Origin: Shinella zoogloeoides
GTDB lineage: Bacteria > Pseudomonadota > Alphaproteobacteria > Rhizobiales > Rhizobiaceae
Reading direction: 5' to 3'
NCBI RefSeq assembly: GCF_022682305.1
Contig: NZ_CP093528.1
Span: 2,865,501-2,929,500 of the forward strand
Length of the DNA: 64,000 nucleotides
Shown here: positions 52,376 to 60,734 of the stretch, one piece after another
Numbering within the stretch: the first letter of the stretch is position 1
How the letters are laid out: each line of letters opens with the position of its first letter
The notes under the pieces: model-generated
What the model saw: only the letters and a program-made list of their open reading frames with translations
Told to the model about the DNA's origin: nothing
The model's database searches: none
Program-made: the position numbers and the translations under genes

Positions 52376-52404
52376 CTTGACAATTGTGCGATGCAATATT
52401 ACCT
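52376..52404 (+). promoter_or_regulatory. mmgR promoter
   Basis: CTTGAC at 52,376-52,381 is a good alphaproteobacterial -35. A weak -10 (TATTAC or TTACCT, 52,397-52,404) follows. It predicts a start near 52,410, matching the expected RNA size of about 77 nt. Confidence 0.6.
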
Positions 52405-52409
52405 TTTCC

Positions 52410-52490
52410 TCACAGTCACTCGTGACTGTAAATACCCTCCATGGGTGTTTCCTCCCTAGACTTGACCGCGCCGCAAGCGCGGTTTTTTTT
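52410..52490 (+). ncRNA. mmgR: mmgR (alpha-r8 family) small RNA
   Basis: The RNA has a first stem region (ACAGTCAC-TC-GTGACTGT, and ACCC-TCCA-TGGGT), the unpaired 10-mer TTTCCTCCCT (52,448-52,457) and a terminator ACCGCGC-CGCAA-GCGCGGT followed by eight Ts. The fully conserved UUUCCUCCCU between two hairpins is the hallmark of the alpha-r8 family. I also recall that S. meliloti mmgR lies between the hisN-like and amidohydrolase genes upstream of cpdR, as here. Known role there: an Hfq-binding regulator that limits polyhydroxybutyrate storage, under nitrogen control. The 5' end is estimated. Confidence 0.8.
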
Positions 52491-52504
52491 GGCGGGAAGC
52501 CGGG

Positions 52505-53395
52505 CTATTCGGCGGCGAGCGCCCGGTCGGCGGCATATTCTTCCACATAGTCGGAAAAATCCTGCAGGAAGGCGGAAATCGCCGTCTGCAGCACCGCGAA
52601 GTCCGGCCGCTTCACCAGCGTCGCCTCATCGATGTAGAGGCCGCGGTTCACCTCGATCTGCAGGGCATGCAGCCCCTTGGCCGGCCGGCCGTAATGCTCG
52701 GTGATGAAGCCGCCCGCATAGGGCTTGTTGCGCACCACGGAAAAGCCCATGTCCTCCAGAAGGCGCATGGCGACGCGCGAAAGCTCGCCGGAGGCGCTGG
52801 TGCCGTAACGGTCGCCGATGATGAAATCCGGCCTGACACCCGTCCCAGAAACCCGAATATTGCCCGGCATGGAATGGCAGTCGACGAGCACGGCCAGGCC
52901 GAAGGCGACATGAGTGCGTACGACAAGCTGGCGCAGGCGCGCGTGATAGGGCTTGTAGACCGTCTCGATCCGCTCCAGCGCCGCCTCGACTGGAAGGCGG
53001 TGACGGTAGATCTCCATGTTTTCCGCGACGACGCGCGGAATGGTGCCGAGTCCGCCGGCGACGCGGATCGATCCGACATTGGCGAAGGACGGCAGCGGGC
53101 CGTCGAACATGCGCGGATCGAGTTCGTAAGGCTCGCGGTTCACATCGAGCCAGGCACGCGGGAAATGCGCGACCAGCATGGGCGCGCCGAGCGCGGGAGC
53201 GACGGAGAAGAGCTCGTCCACGTAATGGTCTTCCGACCGGCGGATGCCGAGCGCGTCGAGACGCGACCCGTCGAGAAAGCTCTGTGGATAACGCCGCCCG
53301 CTATGAGGCGAATTGAAGACGAGGGGCACGCTCTGCGAAATCGGCTCCAGCACTTCGAAGTCGCTGTTTTCGCTCAAGGCCTCCGCCATCGCCAT
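52505..53395 (-). CDS. N-formylglutamate amidohydrolase family protein
   Basis: 296 aa. It has VPLVFNSPHSGRRYPQSFL near residue 23, E-D-H-Y-V-D-E-L-F, A-W-L-D-V-N-R-E-P-Y-E-L-D-P-R-M-F and V-L-V-D-C-H-S-M-P near 170, the HutG-type metal-site pattern. There is no histidine-use operon nearby, so N-formylglutamate itself may not be the substrate. It is a distant paralogue of the protein at 19,665. It is divergent from cpdR. The first methionine (53,395) or the third residue may be the start. Confidence 0.83.
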   Translation of the reverse strand: MAMAEALSENSDFEVLEPISQSVPLVFNSPHSGRRYPQSFLDGSRLDALGIRRSEDHYVDELFSVAPALGAPMLVAHFPRAWLDVNREPYELDPRMFDGPLPSFANVGSIRVAGGLGTIPRVVAENMEIYRHRLPVEAALERIETVYKPYHARLRQLVVRTHVAFGLAVLVDCHSMPGNIRVSGTGVRPDFIIGDRYGTSASGELSRVAMRLLEDMGFSVVRNKPYAGGFITEHYGRPAKGLHALQIEVNRGLYIDEATLVKRPDFAVLQTAISAFLQDFSDYVEEYAADRALAAE

Positions 53396-53581
53396 CCTTT
53401 ACCATGCCTGAAAGTCATTGCGCCTTTCATGTTGCCAGCGGGTTTAGCGCGTGTCCATACTCAGATAAGGAGGGATCGGGGCTTGCCCTCTCCCATTCAC
53501 CGGATATTTACCGGAATACGCTCTTGTAACAGAACCGCCCGACCGCGGGCAGACAACCTTCAGCAACGGTTCCCGAATTCC

Positions 53582-53944
53582 ATGACACCCAAGATTCTCC
53601 TCGCCGAAGACGACAACGACATGCGCCGCTTCCTGGTGAAGGCGCTCGAAAAGGCGGGCTACCAGGTGCTGTCCTACGACAACGGCGCCAGTGCCTACGA
53701 CCGGCTTCGCGAAGAACCCTTCTCGCTTCTCCTCACCGACATCGTGATGCCCGAGATGGACGGCATCGAACTGGCGCGCCGCGCCACCGAGCTCGACCCG
53801 GACCTGAAGGTGATGTTCATCACCGGCTTCGCCGCGGTCGCGCTCAACCCGGATTCCAAGGCCCCGAAGGACGCCAAGGTCCTCTCCAAGCCGTTCCACC
53901 TGCGTGATCTCGTGGAAGAGGTCAACAAGATGCTGGCCGCCTAA
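53582..53944 (+). CDS. cpdR: CpdR single-domain response regulator
   Basis: 120 aa, a receiver domain only: ILLAEDDNDMRRFLVKALEK, phospho-acceptor Asp53 in L-L-T-D-I-V-M-P-E-M-D-G and Lys in V-L-S-K-P-F-H. In Caulobacter and Sinorhizobium, unphosphorylated CpdR directs ClpXP to the pole and primes degradation of CtrA and other proteins; CckA-ChpT phosphorylation switches it off. The two C-terminal alanines match the degradation-prone end described for CpdR. The frame extends far upstream, but ATG 53,582 begins the domain. It joins rcdA in the same pathway. Confidence 0.93.
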   Translation: MTPKILLAEDDNDMRRFLVKALEKAGYQVLSYDNGASAYDRLREEPFSLLLTDIVMPEMDGIELARRATELDPDLKVMFITGFAAVALNPDSKAPKDAKVLSKPFHLRDLVEEVNKMLAA

Positions 53945-53995
53945 GGCCCGGAAAAGACCGCGAAATCGGCGCGCAAAAAAAGCTGAAAAAGCCTA

Positions 53996-54025
53996 TTGAC
54001 GCCGCCAGATGTTTTGTGGTCTATG
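53996..54025 (+). promoter_or_regulatory. tRNA-Val promoter
   Basis: TTGACG at 53,996 and TCTATG at 54,020 with an 18-bp spacer resemble a stable-RNA promoter. The start would fall a few bases before the tRNA. Confidence 0.55.
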
Positions 54026-54038
54026 CCCCTCATCGAAC

Positions 54039-54113
<75 letters not shown>

Positions 54114-54127
54114 TTCGACACCACGAT

Positions 54128-54161
54128 AAGGCCTTGCAAACGCAGGGCCTTTCGCGTTTTT
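54128..54161 (+). terminator. terminator after tRNA-Val
   Basis: AAGGCC-TTGC, loop AAAC, GC-AG-GGCCTT and then T-rich sequence ending GTTTTT form an imperfect hairpin terminator 15 nt after the tRNA. Confidence 0.65.
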
Positions 54162-54210
54162 AGGTGATGCGCTCCGCTGCGATACATAGTTCCCTACAGG
54201 TTCAGCAAAC

Positions 54211-54453
54211 CTACCATCTGAGCCACCCCAAAATCTTCACGATACTCTCGTAGAACATCACGGTCCCGACAGCGAAGCCGAGAAGGCCAACTATCACCCA
54301 TTTGAAGAAGGTTCCTACCGTCTTGACCGCGTTGACCAGGCGCACGCCGTCTTCAAGGGTTTCAAGATCGTCTGGGCGAAGGCGGGCAAGGAATTCCCGC
54401 GTCTCTTTCGGGAGTTCTGCCATTGCGGTTACGGGTTCCGCCTCTTGCTTCAT
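54211..54453 (-). CDS. small phage membrane protein, holin candidate
   Basis: 80 aa. A charged N-terminal half (MKQEAEPVTAMAELPKETRE) is followed by one clear membrane helix (WVIVGLLGFAVGTVMFY, about 49-65) and a short amphipathic end. The start overlaps the Rz1-like stop (ATGA at 54,450-54,453), so it is the last gene of the lysis cassette. Position and topology allow a holin or a lysis accessory role; no family is recognised. Confidence 0.6.
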   Translation of the reverse strand: MKQEAEPVTAMAELPKETREFLARLRPDDLETLEDGVRLVNAVKTVGTFFKWVIVGLLGFAVGTVMFYESIVKILGWLRW

Positions 54454-54668
54454 TTCCTGCACCCAGCGTCCTGCTGGCATTGCCGGTTGTTCGAGTGGAT
54501 CGCCGGCCCAGCAGTGGCATCATCTGCCGCCAGCCGGGCCGCCTGGGCGTCGGAGAAGCGCACCATCTGGTAGCCGCTCCCGTTAATCGCAGCCGGCGTC
54601 TGGCAACCGGCTATCCCGCATGAGAGCAAGGCAACGATCACGAGGCGATAGAGAGCGGAAGGTTTCAT
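54450..54668 (-). CDS. Rz1-like outer-membrane spanin lipoprotein
   Basis: 72 aa with a lipoprotein signal (L-V-I-V-A-L-L-S-C-G-I-A-G-C) whose Cys is at about residue 22, then a short polar mature part. It starts inside the Rz-like gene in another frame and overlaps its last 86 bp, which is the classic nested Rz/Rz1 layout. Rz and Rz1 span the periplasm and fuse the membranes in the last lysis step. The mature part is not proline-rich, unlike lambda Rz1. Identification rests on layout and lipobox. Confidence 0.72.
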   Translation of the reverse strand: MKPSALYRLVIVALLSCGIAGCQTPAAINGSGYQMVRFSDAQAARLAADDATAGPAIHSNNRQCQQDAGCRK

Positions 54669-54846
54669 TGTTCTTCTCCAGTTCTTGGATGCGAGAGATG
54701 GCTTCGGCCGCAGCGGCGGCACGCTCCAGCGCCCTTCCCTCAGAACGGGCCGCTGGCAGCGATACTGCCTGCGTGTAGGCATAGACGGCCAGCGCACCGA
54801 GAAGCGCGCCAGCGGCCAGTTTCGCGGCGTCGAGGAGGCCGGTCAT
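54583..54846 (-). CDS. Rz-like inner-membrane spanin
   Basis: 87 aa. A membrane helix (about 5-24, LDAAKLAAGALLGALAVYAY) is followed by a coiled coil (A-L-E-R-A-A-A-A-A-E-A-I-S-R-I-Q-E-L-E) and a C-terminal segment S-P-R-D-R-C-L-A-L-M-R-D-S-R-L-P typical of Rz-like proteins of rhizobial phages. The start overlaps the endolysin stop (ATGA). The Rz1-like gene is nested in its 3' end. It probably links with Rz1 across the periplasm during lysis. Confidence 0.8.
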   Translation of the reverse strand: MTGLLDAAKLAAGALLGALAVYAYTQAVSLPAARSEGRALERAAAAAEAISRIQELEKNNETFRSLSPRDRCLALMRDSRLPDAGCD

Positions 54847-55685
54847 GCGGCAATCGCTCGCTGGATAGATTTGATGCGGCTGATGATCCACTCGCCAAGG
54901 GCCAGGAAGCCAAGGCCGGCGACGATGACCACGGCGACAATGATCAGAAGCTTGACCGGGTCGACGCCGGCCGCCCAAGCACCGAGGGCGCCAAGGAAGC
55001 CAGTGCCGGAGAAAATCGACGTGAACCAGTTGGTTTTCTGGCGCACTTCTTTCTCAACCTGCGCTGGGACGACTGGCTTTTCGACCTCGACGGCCACCTC
55101 CCGCACCGGTTGGCCCTTGGCGTGGCGGTTCCTGATCTCTGAGAGGCAATTGCGGAGGCGATCCACGCTGATGGCTGCGTGCTGCCCAGCATAGGCGCCC
55201 TTGCCGTCGAGCTTTGGCAGCGAGGCCCACTCATGCGCAAGGTTGTCGATCAGCGCGTCCTCGCTGAGACGGCCGGCGAGATACTTGTCGATCCCGCGGA
55301 CGCCGAGAAGGTAGCAGGCCATTTCATCCTGACAATCAGCATCGAACTTGCGTGTCATAGGGTATCGATCGGGCAGAGCTTTGCGGATGGCACGCGCGGT
55401 CGTCCTGACTATCTGGTAGCGGCCAGCCGCCGACGAATTCAGCTTCTTATTGTCGGGGTCCGACAGCATCTTCGTTTGGAGCGCGTCCAGCTCCTTGAGC
55501 GTCATCGAGACGAGCTCGACCGTCGGCCCCTTCCCATTCGTCACCTTGCCGTCGAGCATCCTCCCGTAGGCAAGGGTTTCGTTGTAGCCGCGGCCCTTGT
55601 CCGTTCCCTCGGTGAAGCCGATGAGGTCGAGCAGGGGTCTGTACACGAAATAGCGGTCGCCCGCACCCTTTGGCACGTTCGTCAT
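54843..55685 (-). CDS. phage endolysin (lambda R-like transglycosylase) with C-terminal membrane segment
   Basis: 280 aa. The N-terminal 165 residues match lambda R lysozyme (GH104): LIGFTEGTDKGRGYNETLAY with the catalytic Glu at about 26, S-S-A-A-G-R-Y-Q-I near 92, and H-E-W-A-S-L-P and K-G-A-Y-A-G-Q later. A linker leads to a hydrophobic C-terminus (about 225-267, KLLIIVAVVIVAGLGFLALG). Lambda R has no such tail, so this is a membrane-tethered or holin-fused form. The Rz-like gene overlaps by 4 bp. Confidence 0.85.
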   Translation of the reverse strand: MTNVPKGAGDRYFVYRPLLDLIGFTEGTDKGRGYNETLAYGRMLDGKVTNGKGPTVELVSMTLKELDALQTKMLSDPDNKKLNSSAAGRYQIVRTTARAIRKALPDRYPMTRKFDADCQDEMACYLLGVRGIDKYLAGRLSEDALIDNLAHEWASLPKLDGKGAYAGQHAAISVDRLRNCLSEIRNRHAKGQPVREVAVEVEKPVVPAQVEKEVRQKTNWFTSIFSGTGFLGALGAWAAGVDPVKLLIIVAVVIVAGLGFLALGEWIISRIKSIQRAIAA

Positions 55686-55794
55686 AGGTTCGTTCCTTGT
55701 CTAAAGTGATTGATTCAGCTAGAAATAGCGAAGCCGCCGAGCGTTGGAGCGCTGCGACGGCTTCTAACCAAGCCCAACCTTTGGAGAGGTCGAG

Positions 55795-56376
55795 ATGGCT
55801 AATTTTCGTCTATGCTCTATTACTGGATGCGGCAAGCATCATTATGCTCGTGGCTATTGCAGCGCTCATTGGCAGATGTGGAGGAAGCATGGCGACCCCC
55901 TAACCAAATTGAAGGCGCCTGGTAATGTTTTTTGCTTTTTTGATCAGATTGTCCTTAAGCACGATCAGGATGAATGCCTGATCTGGCCCTACGCTACAGC
56001 CGGCTCCGGATACTCTGTTATAACCATTCGCGAAAAGAGAGATTACGTTCACAGGCTGGTATGTGAGGATGAACACGGCCCCGCCCCGTCAACCCTTCAT
56101 GAGACGGCTCATTCATGTGGCAACAAACGATGCGTTGCCCGGAAGCACCTTTCATGGAAGACGCCTTATGACAATGAAAAAGACAAACTGGCGCACGGCA
56201 CTAGAGTCAGAGGTGAACGCGTTGGGAATTCCCGCCTAAAAGAGCATGAGGTTCGGCAAATTCTGGGTCTTAAAGGACAGAAGTCCCAAGCGAAGATCGC
56301 CAAAGACTTTGGCGTGTCACAAAGGCTGGTGTGTGACATTCATCGCCGCATCGCATGGGGATGGCTGCAAACGTGA
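55795..56376 (+). CDS. HNH-type nuclease with N-terminal Cys cluster, prophage cargo
   Basis: 193 aa. The N-terminus C-S-I-T-G-C-G-K-H-H-Y-A-R-G-Y-C-S-A-H-W looks like a small zinc site. An HNH_3-like core follows (C-L-I-W-P, V-H-R-L-V-C, H-S-C-G-N-K-R-C-V-A-R-K-H-L). The C-terminus Q-A-K-I-A-K-D-F-G-V-S-Q-R-L-V-C-D-I is a helix-turn-helix as in resolvases and homing nucleases. It lies on the plus strand, against the lysis genes, and is more A/T-rich than its neighbours. GGAGAGG precedes the ATG. It resembles a free-standing homing endonuclease. Confidence 0.78.
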   Translation: MANFRLCSITGCGKHHYARGYCSAHWQMWRKHGDPLTKLKAPGNVFCFFDQIVLKHDQDECLIWPYATAGSGYSVITIREKRDYVHRLVCEDEHGPAPSTLHETAHSCGNKRCVARKHLSWKTPYDNEKDKLAHGTRVRGERVGNSRLKEHEVRQILGLKGQKSQAKIAKDFGVSQRLVCDIHRRIAWGWLQT

Positions 56377-56640
56377 TACTTGTCGGCGCGCGGGTTCGCG
56401 GCCGCCGGGATGCGGTCCATGGTGATTGCCTCACGTTTCCAAAAATTAATTATTTGCTGCGCGGGAAATGCGAGAAATCGCCCGCGGCGAGAAGAAGCCT
56501 GCCCACATGGGGCTGGATTTACACGATCGCCTCTCATAGAAGAAACGCATGGTTGAAACGAGCACCGGGGCGCACGCTCGCTCATCAAAAGACATGCTTG
56601 TGGGCATTCAGGCCTTATGTTTGCGACTTGGGAACGATAT

Positions 56641-57735
56641 ATGAGTAGAATAGGAACCTCTGGCTCAAGTCCTAACAGATTCCACACCCTAGATTCCTGG
56701 CGCGGTATATTCGCTGTGGTCGTAGCAGTCGGGCACTGCTTTGTTGAGTTCGGTGAGCCTGACGCAGTACCCGGCTCGTTTGTTTTGGCGGTTGATTTTT
56801 TCTTCGCTTTATCTGGATTCGTCATCGGCTCCTCTTTGCTCAAGAGCAACCATCCTCAAGATTGGGCGCGCCGGTTTTTAATTTCCCGCATATTTCGTAT
56901 ATTCCCGCTTTATCTGCTGGTACTGGCCCTCTACGGCTTCATTTTCCTCCCCGCCCTTAGAGAAATCAATTTGCTCAGCAACAGCGCGCAGGAGGCGATA
57001 GGATTCGCACTGTTGCTGCAAGATACAGGCTTGGTAGTGACAAGAGCATGGGAACTCGGCCGAACTTCGATAGGCGTGGCTTGGACTCTGTCTGTCGAGG
57101 TCTGGTGCGGACTAGCGTTCTTCTCCATCTGCGCGCTACTGGCGAATAACCGGCTAGCGCTGGTCCTGTTCCTGAGCTTGTCTCTCGCGGTGACCCTTGG
57201 GTTGATGGTTAACCTTTCACCGCGAAGCTTTAATGTGCACTACCATCCTTTCGGGTTCACAACATGGGGGATGATAAGGGGTGTTGTCGGTTTTTCGTCG
57301 GGGTTCCTTGGATTTATCGCTTGGCAGCAGGTTCATCGGTTGAAGGCGTCTACGCTGCTTGAAATCGGTATTGTTGCCTCCTTGATAGCTTGCTTCGCTT
57401 CTGTGAATTACGCGCGCCAAAACGATTATCTCATCCCCGTTTTTTCCGGAGCACTACTTCTCGTGTTCGCCTTTGAGAAAGGGGCCATCTCTCGCATTTT
57501 GCTTAGCCGTCCGGCGCTCGCATTAGGAAGATGGTCTTTTGGCATTTACTTGTGGCACCCACTATTCATCGAAATAGTTCGTGCCGCAAACCTCCCTATC
57601 GGCAGAGGCAATTACATTATTGTTCTGGCGGCCACGATTGTTTGCTCAGCGGTAACTTTTCGCTTGGTTGAGGATCCTATGGTCAATAAAGCGAGAAGCC
57701 TTTTGTCTCAGGGCGGCGCAACCAAGGCGACGTAA
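56641..57735 (+). CDS. acyltransferase family 3 membrane protein, prophage cargo
   Basis: 364 aa with about ten membrane helices. The acyltransferase-3 pattern is clear: N-terminal F-H-T-L-D-S-W-R-G-I-F-A-V-V-V-A-V-G-H (His in helix 1), F-F-F-A-L-S-G-F-V-I and R-R-F-L-I-S-R-I-F-R-I-F-P-L-Y. It probably O-acetylates surface polysaccharide, as phage conversion genes do. The gene is A/T-rich, on the plus strand, and its 3' end overlaps the tailspike 3' end by 28 bp. The stretch 56,377-56,640 before it has no gene. Confidence 0.85.
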   Translation: MSRIGTSGSSPNRFHTLDSWRGIFAVVVAVGHCFVEFGEPDAVPGSFVLAVDFFFALSGFVIGSSLLKSNHPQDWARRFLISRIFRIFPLYLLVLALYGFIFLPALREINLLSNSAQEAIGFALLLQDTGLVVTRAWELGRTSIGVAWTLSVEVWCGLAFFSICALLANNRLALVLFLSLSLAVTLGLMVNLSPRSFNVHYHPFGFTTWGMIRGVVGFSSGFLGFIAWQQVHRLKASTLLEIGIVASLIACFASVNYARQNDYLIPVFSGALLLVFAFEKGAISRILLSRPALALGRWSFGIYLWHPLFIEIVRAANLPIGRGNYIIVLAATIVCSAVTFRLVEDPMVNKARSLLSQGGATKAT

Positions 57736-59825
57736 ACGACCGTCCCGTCGGACATCTTCATAGGGAAACTGCCCGTGATTGGCGTGTCGGAACGATTAGT
57801 CCTCGTTCCGTACTTAAGCAGACCGGTCCCTTTGGGCGAAACACCAAAGTCGATATTAGTGTCCGCCCCTCGGACCTTAAAATCTACCGATGCTCCCGAA
57901 AGCCCTGCGTCAACTTGAGCATAGTTAACTTCATTCCCTGTCAGGGCGAAAACTCGAAAGGCATCAAAACCGCGAGCTTTTAAGAATACACCATCCGATA
58001 AAGACTCTAGACGCGCGGGTCCTGAATTACAGGCAACGGATGGACTGTCGCTGAAATTGTTCAAAAACATCACGGGCATTCTCGGCCCGAGTACGTTGCC
58101 AGTTCTAGTACTTGTCGCTGCGTAGATTGTGCCTGAGCCAATCTCTTCCCACCCCCATCGACCATTGTTATTCGCGGTGCCGCCAGAATGCTGAACGTGA
58201 CCACCCTCACGAGAAAGAACACCGCTGCCTACATTGTTGCTCGAGTTTGCTCCAAGCGCCCGCACCTTTCCGCCCGACAGAGCCGCTATCCCAGCATTCC
58301 GGCAGGTTGTTGCCACAGCATTAGAACAGTCGAGAGTACCGCCATACTCTGCCTGGAAACCGTACCCATAACCATTGATATTGTCTGATACCCCTTCGAC
58401 CGTTGCGAACTGCGCGTCAACACAGCCCCCAACGAAGGCCCACACTCCTACGTCGCCGGCATTGGAGACATGAGCGTATCGGCAGAAAACATCTCCACCG
58501 TCCCTAGCTGCTATTCCGTAGTACCAATTATTTACCCTGATGTTGGGGCCGCAAATAATGTTCCCCCCTTGGGACGCTAAGATGCCGGTATGGGAATGGG
58601 TTGACTGAGCCTTTGCGTCTAGATCAATCGTGAAGCCGTCCAGTAAGCCAAGGCTATTGCCTCCACGCACATGAATACCGCTATCAGTTGGCAGCCCGAC
58701 AGGCTTCACGACGCAGGCATCCGGGTCCGTCACATTCCCAATGATCTGAATTCGTCCGCCGTCCGGGTGGTGAACGGTTCCCGGAGGCTCGTGAACCCCG
58801 TCAGCCACCTTGATTGTGACTGTTACACCAGCGGCAATACGTGTTTTTGCCAGGCTGTCCCATGCCGCCCGAATTGTGGGATAATCGGCAGGCACATTGA
58901 TGGTGCGATTGTTCTGCACCAGCACGTCCGGGGAAAGCCGGGCAACGCCAACATCGGCCTCCCTGTACCAGTTCTTGGCAGTGGCGCCGTCTCCGGGCGG
59001 AGACGAGAACGCAATAGTGCCAGTACCAGCCGTTGAGAAAACTCCGCCGTCTTCCCCGAGCACGATCAGTTTGGCTATGCCATCTTTGACCGGCAGCGAG
59101 GAGGCAGACGAGACACTGTTGCGAATGGGGACATTGCCCTGGCTGACAGCATCTGAGGCGTAACCGGCGGCGATGTCGCGCGCAGCTTCGGCAGCAGCCT
59201 GCGCCGCCTCTGCACGCTGCGCATAAATCAGAGCGTTCGGGTCCGTGATCAGCCGGAACGTCCCGCCGGAAACAAAGCCGGCAAGCATGTCCCCTTCCTG
59301 CAATTCGCCGATTGCCGGGCTTTCACCGCTACGGGTTTTGATGGTCAGAGCCGCGCCGCCGTCGAAACTCACCGTCACGGGTGTCGCCGTATTGGTATGC
59401 GGAACGGGCAGAGTGACCAGCGCGACACCGTCGCCTGCCGGCAGACGCGGCGAGGTCGTGGCGACGATCGCATTCGCGGTGCTGGTCTCGGTCGGGCTCG
59501 CCGTCACGAACTGGTAGCCCGGCAGGAACGTGGTGATCTGCGACCAGGAGCCCGAGCCGGAAGCGCCCACCTTGATGTAAAGCCCGTTCTCAGCGGCGTC
59601 CGGATCGTCATAGACGACGGCGATGGTGTTGGCATCGTAGCCGAGCGTCATGGTCTCCCGCGTGGCAAACCACGGCCCGGAAGACAGGACACCAGACGTG
59701 ACGAGGCTTTCCAGCCAGGCCGACCACGCGCGCGCATCGGCCTTTGCCGGATCGTTTCGGCCAGACGACGGCACGCCATCGGTAACATAGTCGCGCCAGA
59801 CTTCGGCGCCGCGAGGTGCAGGCAT
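57708..59825 (-). CDS. phage tailspike/tail fibre with right-handed beta-helix
   Basis: 705 aa. The N-terminus (about 1-115) is the tail-binding part, followed by an Ala-rich coiled coil (Y-A-Q-R-A-E-A-A-Q-A-A-A-E-A-A-R, about 205-225). From about 310 to 590 a parallel beta-helix with many short turns (G-G-N-x-x-x-G, G-V-W-A-F-V-G-G-C-V) suggests polysaccharide binding or cleavage. A short C-terminal domain closes it. ATG 59,825 follows GGAG at 6 nt, which beats ATG 59,837. The C-terminal half has lower G+C than the N-terminal half, fitting exchange of the receptor-binding end. Confidence 0.85.
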   Translation of the reverse strand: MPAPRGAEVWRDYVTDGVPSSGRNDPAKADARAWSAWLESLVTSGVLSSGPWFATRETMTLGYDANTIAVVYDDPDAAENGLYIKVGASGSGSWSQITTFLPGYQFVTASPTETSTANAIVATTSPRLPAGDGVALVTLPVPHTNTATPVTVSFDGGAALTIKTRSGESPAIGELQEGDMLAGFVSGGTFRLITDPNALIYAQRAEAAQAAAEAARDIAAGYASDAVSQGNVPIRNSVSSASSLPVKDGIAKLIVLGEDGGVFSTAGTGTIAFSSPPGDGATAKNWYREADVGVARLSPDVLVQNNRTINVPADYPTIRAAWDSLAKTRIAAGVTVTIKVADGVHEPPGTVHHPDGGRIQIIGNVTDPDACVVKPVGLPTDSGIHVRGGNSLGLLDGFTIDLDAKAQSTHSHTGILASQGGNIICGPNIRVNNWYYGIAARDGGDVFCRYAHVSNAGDVGVWAFVGGCVDAQFATVEGVSDNINGYGYGFQAEYGGTLDCSNAVATTCRNAGIAALSGGKVRALGANSSNNVGSGVLSREGGHVQHSGGTANNNGRWGWEEIGSGTIYAATSTRTGNVLGPRMPVMFLNNFSDSPSVACNSGPARLESLSDGVFLKARGFDAFRVFALTGNEVNYAQVDAGLSGASVDFKVRGADTNIDFGVSPKGTGLLKYGTRTNRSDTPITGSFPMKMSDGTVVYVALVAPP

Positions 59826-59903
59826 GTCGTTCTCCATGCGAAAGAGGTGGCTCGGTTTGTCTGAACAGCTTCGGGCGTTTCGCTAAGTGGATTTCCGCCT
59901 CGA

Positions 59904-60734
59904 TTATGCCGCCACCATCATTGGTGTCAGCGCGTTGAAGTAGGCCTGATCCGGCGTCCGCCGGTCAAGGGATGAATGTGGGCGTCTGGTGTTGTAGAAG
60001 TTCAGATATCGGGCGATGCCAGCGCGTGCCTCGGACACAGTCTTGTAGGCATGGAGGTAGACTTCCTCGTATTTGATCGAACGCCAGAGCCGCTCGACGA
60101 AGACATTGTCTCGCCACGCACCCTTGCCATCCATCGAGATGGCGATCTGTGACCTCTTCAGCACGGCGGTGAAGTCGATGGAGGTGAACTGCGATCCCTG
60201 GTCGGTATTGAAGATTTCCGGCCTGCCATGACGGGCAAGTGCCTCCTCCACCGCCTCGATGCAGAAGGCTGCTTCCATCGTGATCGACAACCGCCATGAC
60301 AAGACCTTCCGGCTGAACCAGTCCACGACGGCGCACAGATAGACAAATCCCCGCGCCATGGGGATGTAGGTCAGGTCCATTGCCCACACCTGATTGGGCC
60401 GAGTGACTGCCAGCTTTCGTAGGAGGTAGGGATAAATTTTGTGCCCTGGCGCTGGTTTCGAGGTGTTCGGGCGGCGGTAGATCGCCTCGATGCCCATCTT
60501 CTTCATCAGCGTGGCGACGTGTCGCCGCCCGGTCTCCAGACCTTCTCCTCTCAAGAGCCCTTGCAACATCCGACTTCCGGCAAAGGGGTAGTCGAGATGC
60601 AATTCGTCAATCCGGCGCATAAGGGCCAGATCGCCGTCAGACACCGGACGAGGCAGATAGTAGACGCTGCCACGGCTGAAGCCGAGAAGCTTCGCCTGGC
60701 GCACGACGGATAGCTTGTGCTCGCGGTCGATCAT
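59904..60734 (-). CDS. IS3-family transposase OrfB (integrase core)
   Basis: 276 aa with an HTH_21 region and an rve integrase core. The DDE residues are Asp120 (WAMDLTYIP), Asp178 (NTDQGSQFTS) and Glu214 (VFVERLWRS), with 35 residues between the last two. Its ATG overlaps the OrfA stop (ATGA), allowing coupling or a -1 frameshift at the AAAGAAA run to make the OrfAB transposase. The frame looks intact, so the element may be active. Confidence 0.93.
   Translation of the reverse strand: MIDREHKLSVVRQAKLLGFSRGSVYYLPRPVSDGDLALMRRIDELHLDYPFAGSRMLQGLLRGEGLETGRRHVATLMKKMGIEAIYRRPNTSKPAPGHKIYPYLLRKLAVTRPNQVWAMDLTYIPMARGFVYLCAVVDWFSRKVLSWRLSITMEAAFCIEAVEEALARHGRPEIFNTDQGSQFTSIDFTAVLKRSQIAISMDGKGAWRDNVFVERLWRSIKYEEVYLHAYKTVSEARAGIARYLNFYNTRRPHSSLDRRTPDQAYFNALTPMMVAA

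Noticed and set aside
56355..56648. 97-aa frame between the HNH and acyltransferase genes
   Set aside because: Irregular composition, no ribosome site, overlaps both flanking genes; treated as non-coding spacer.
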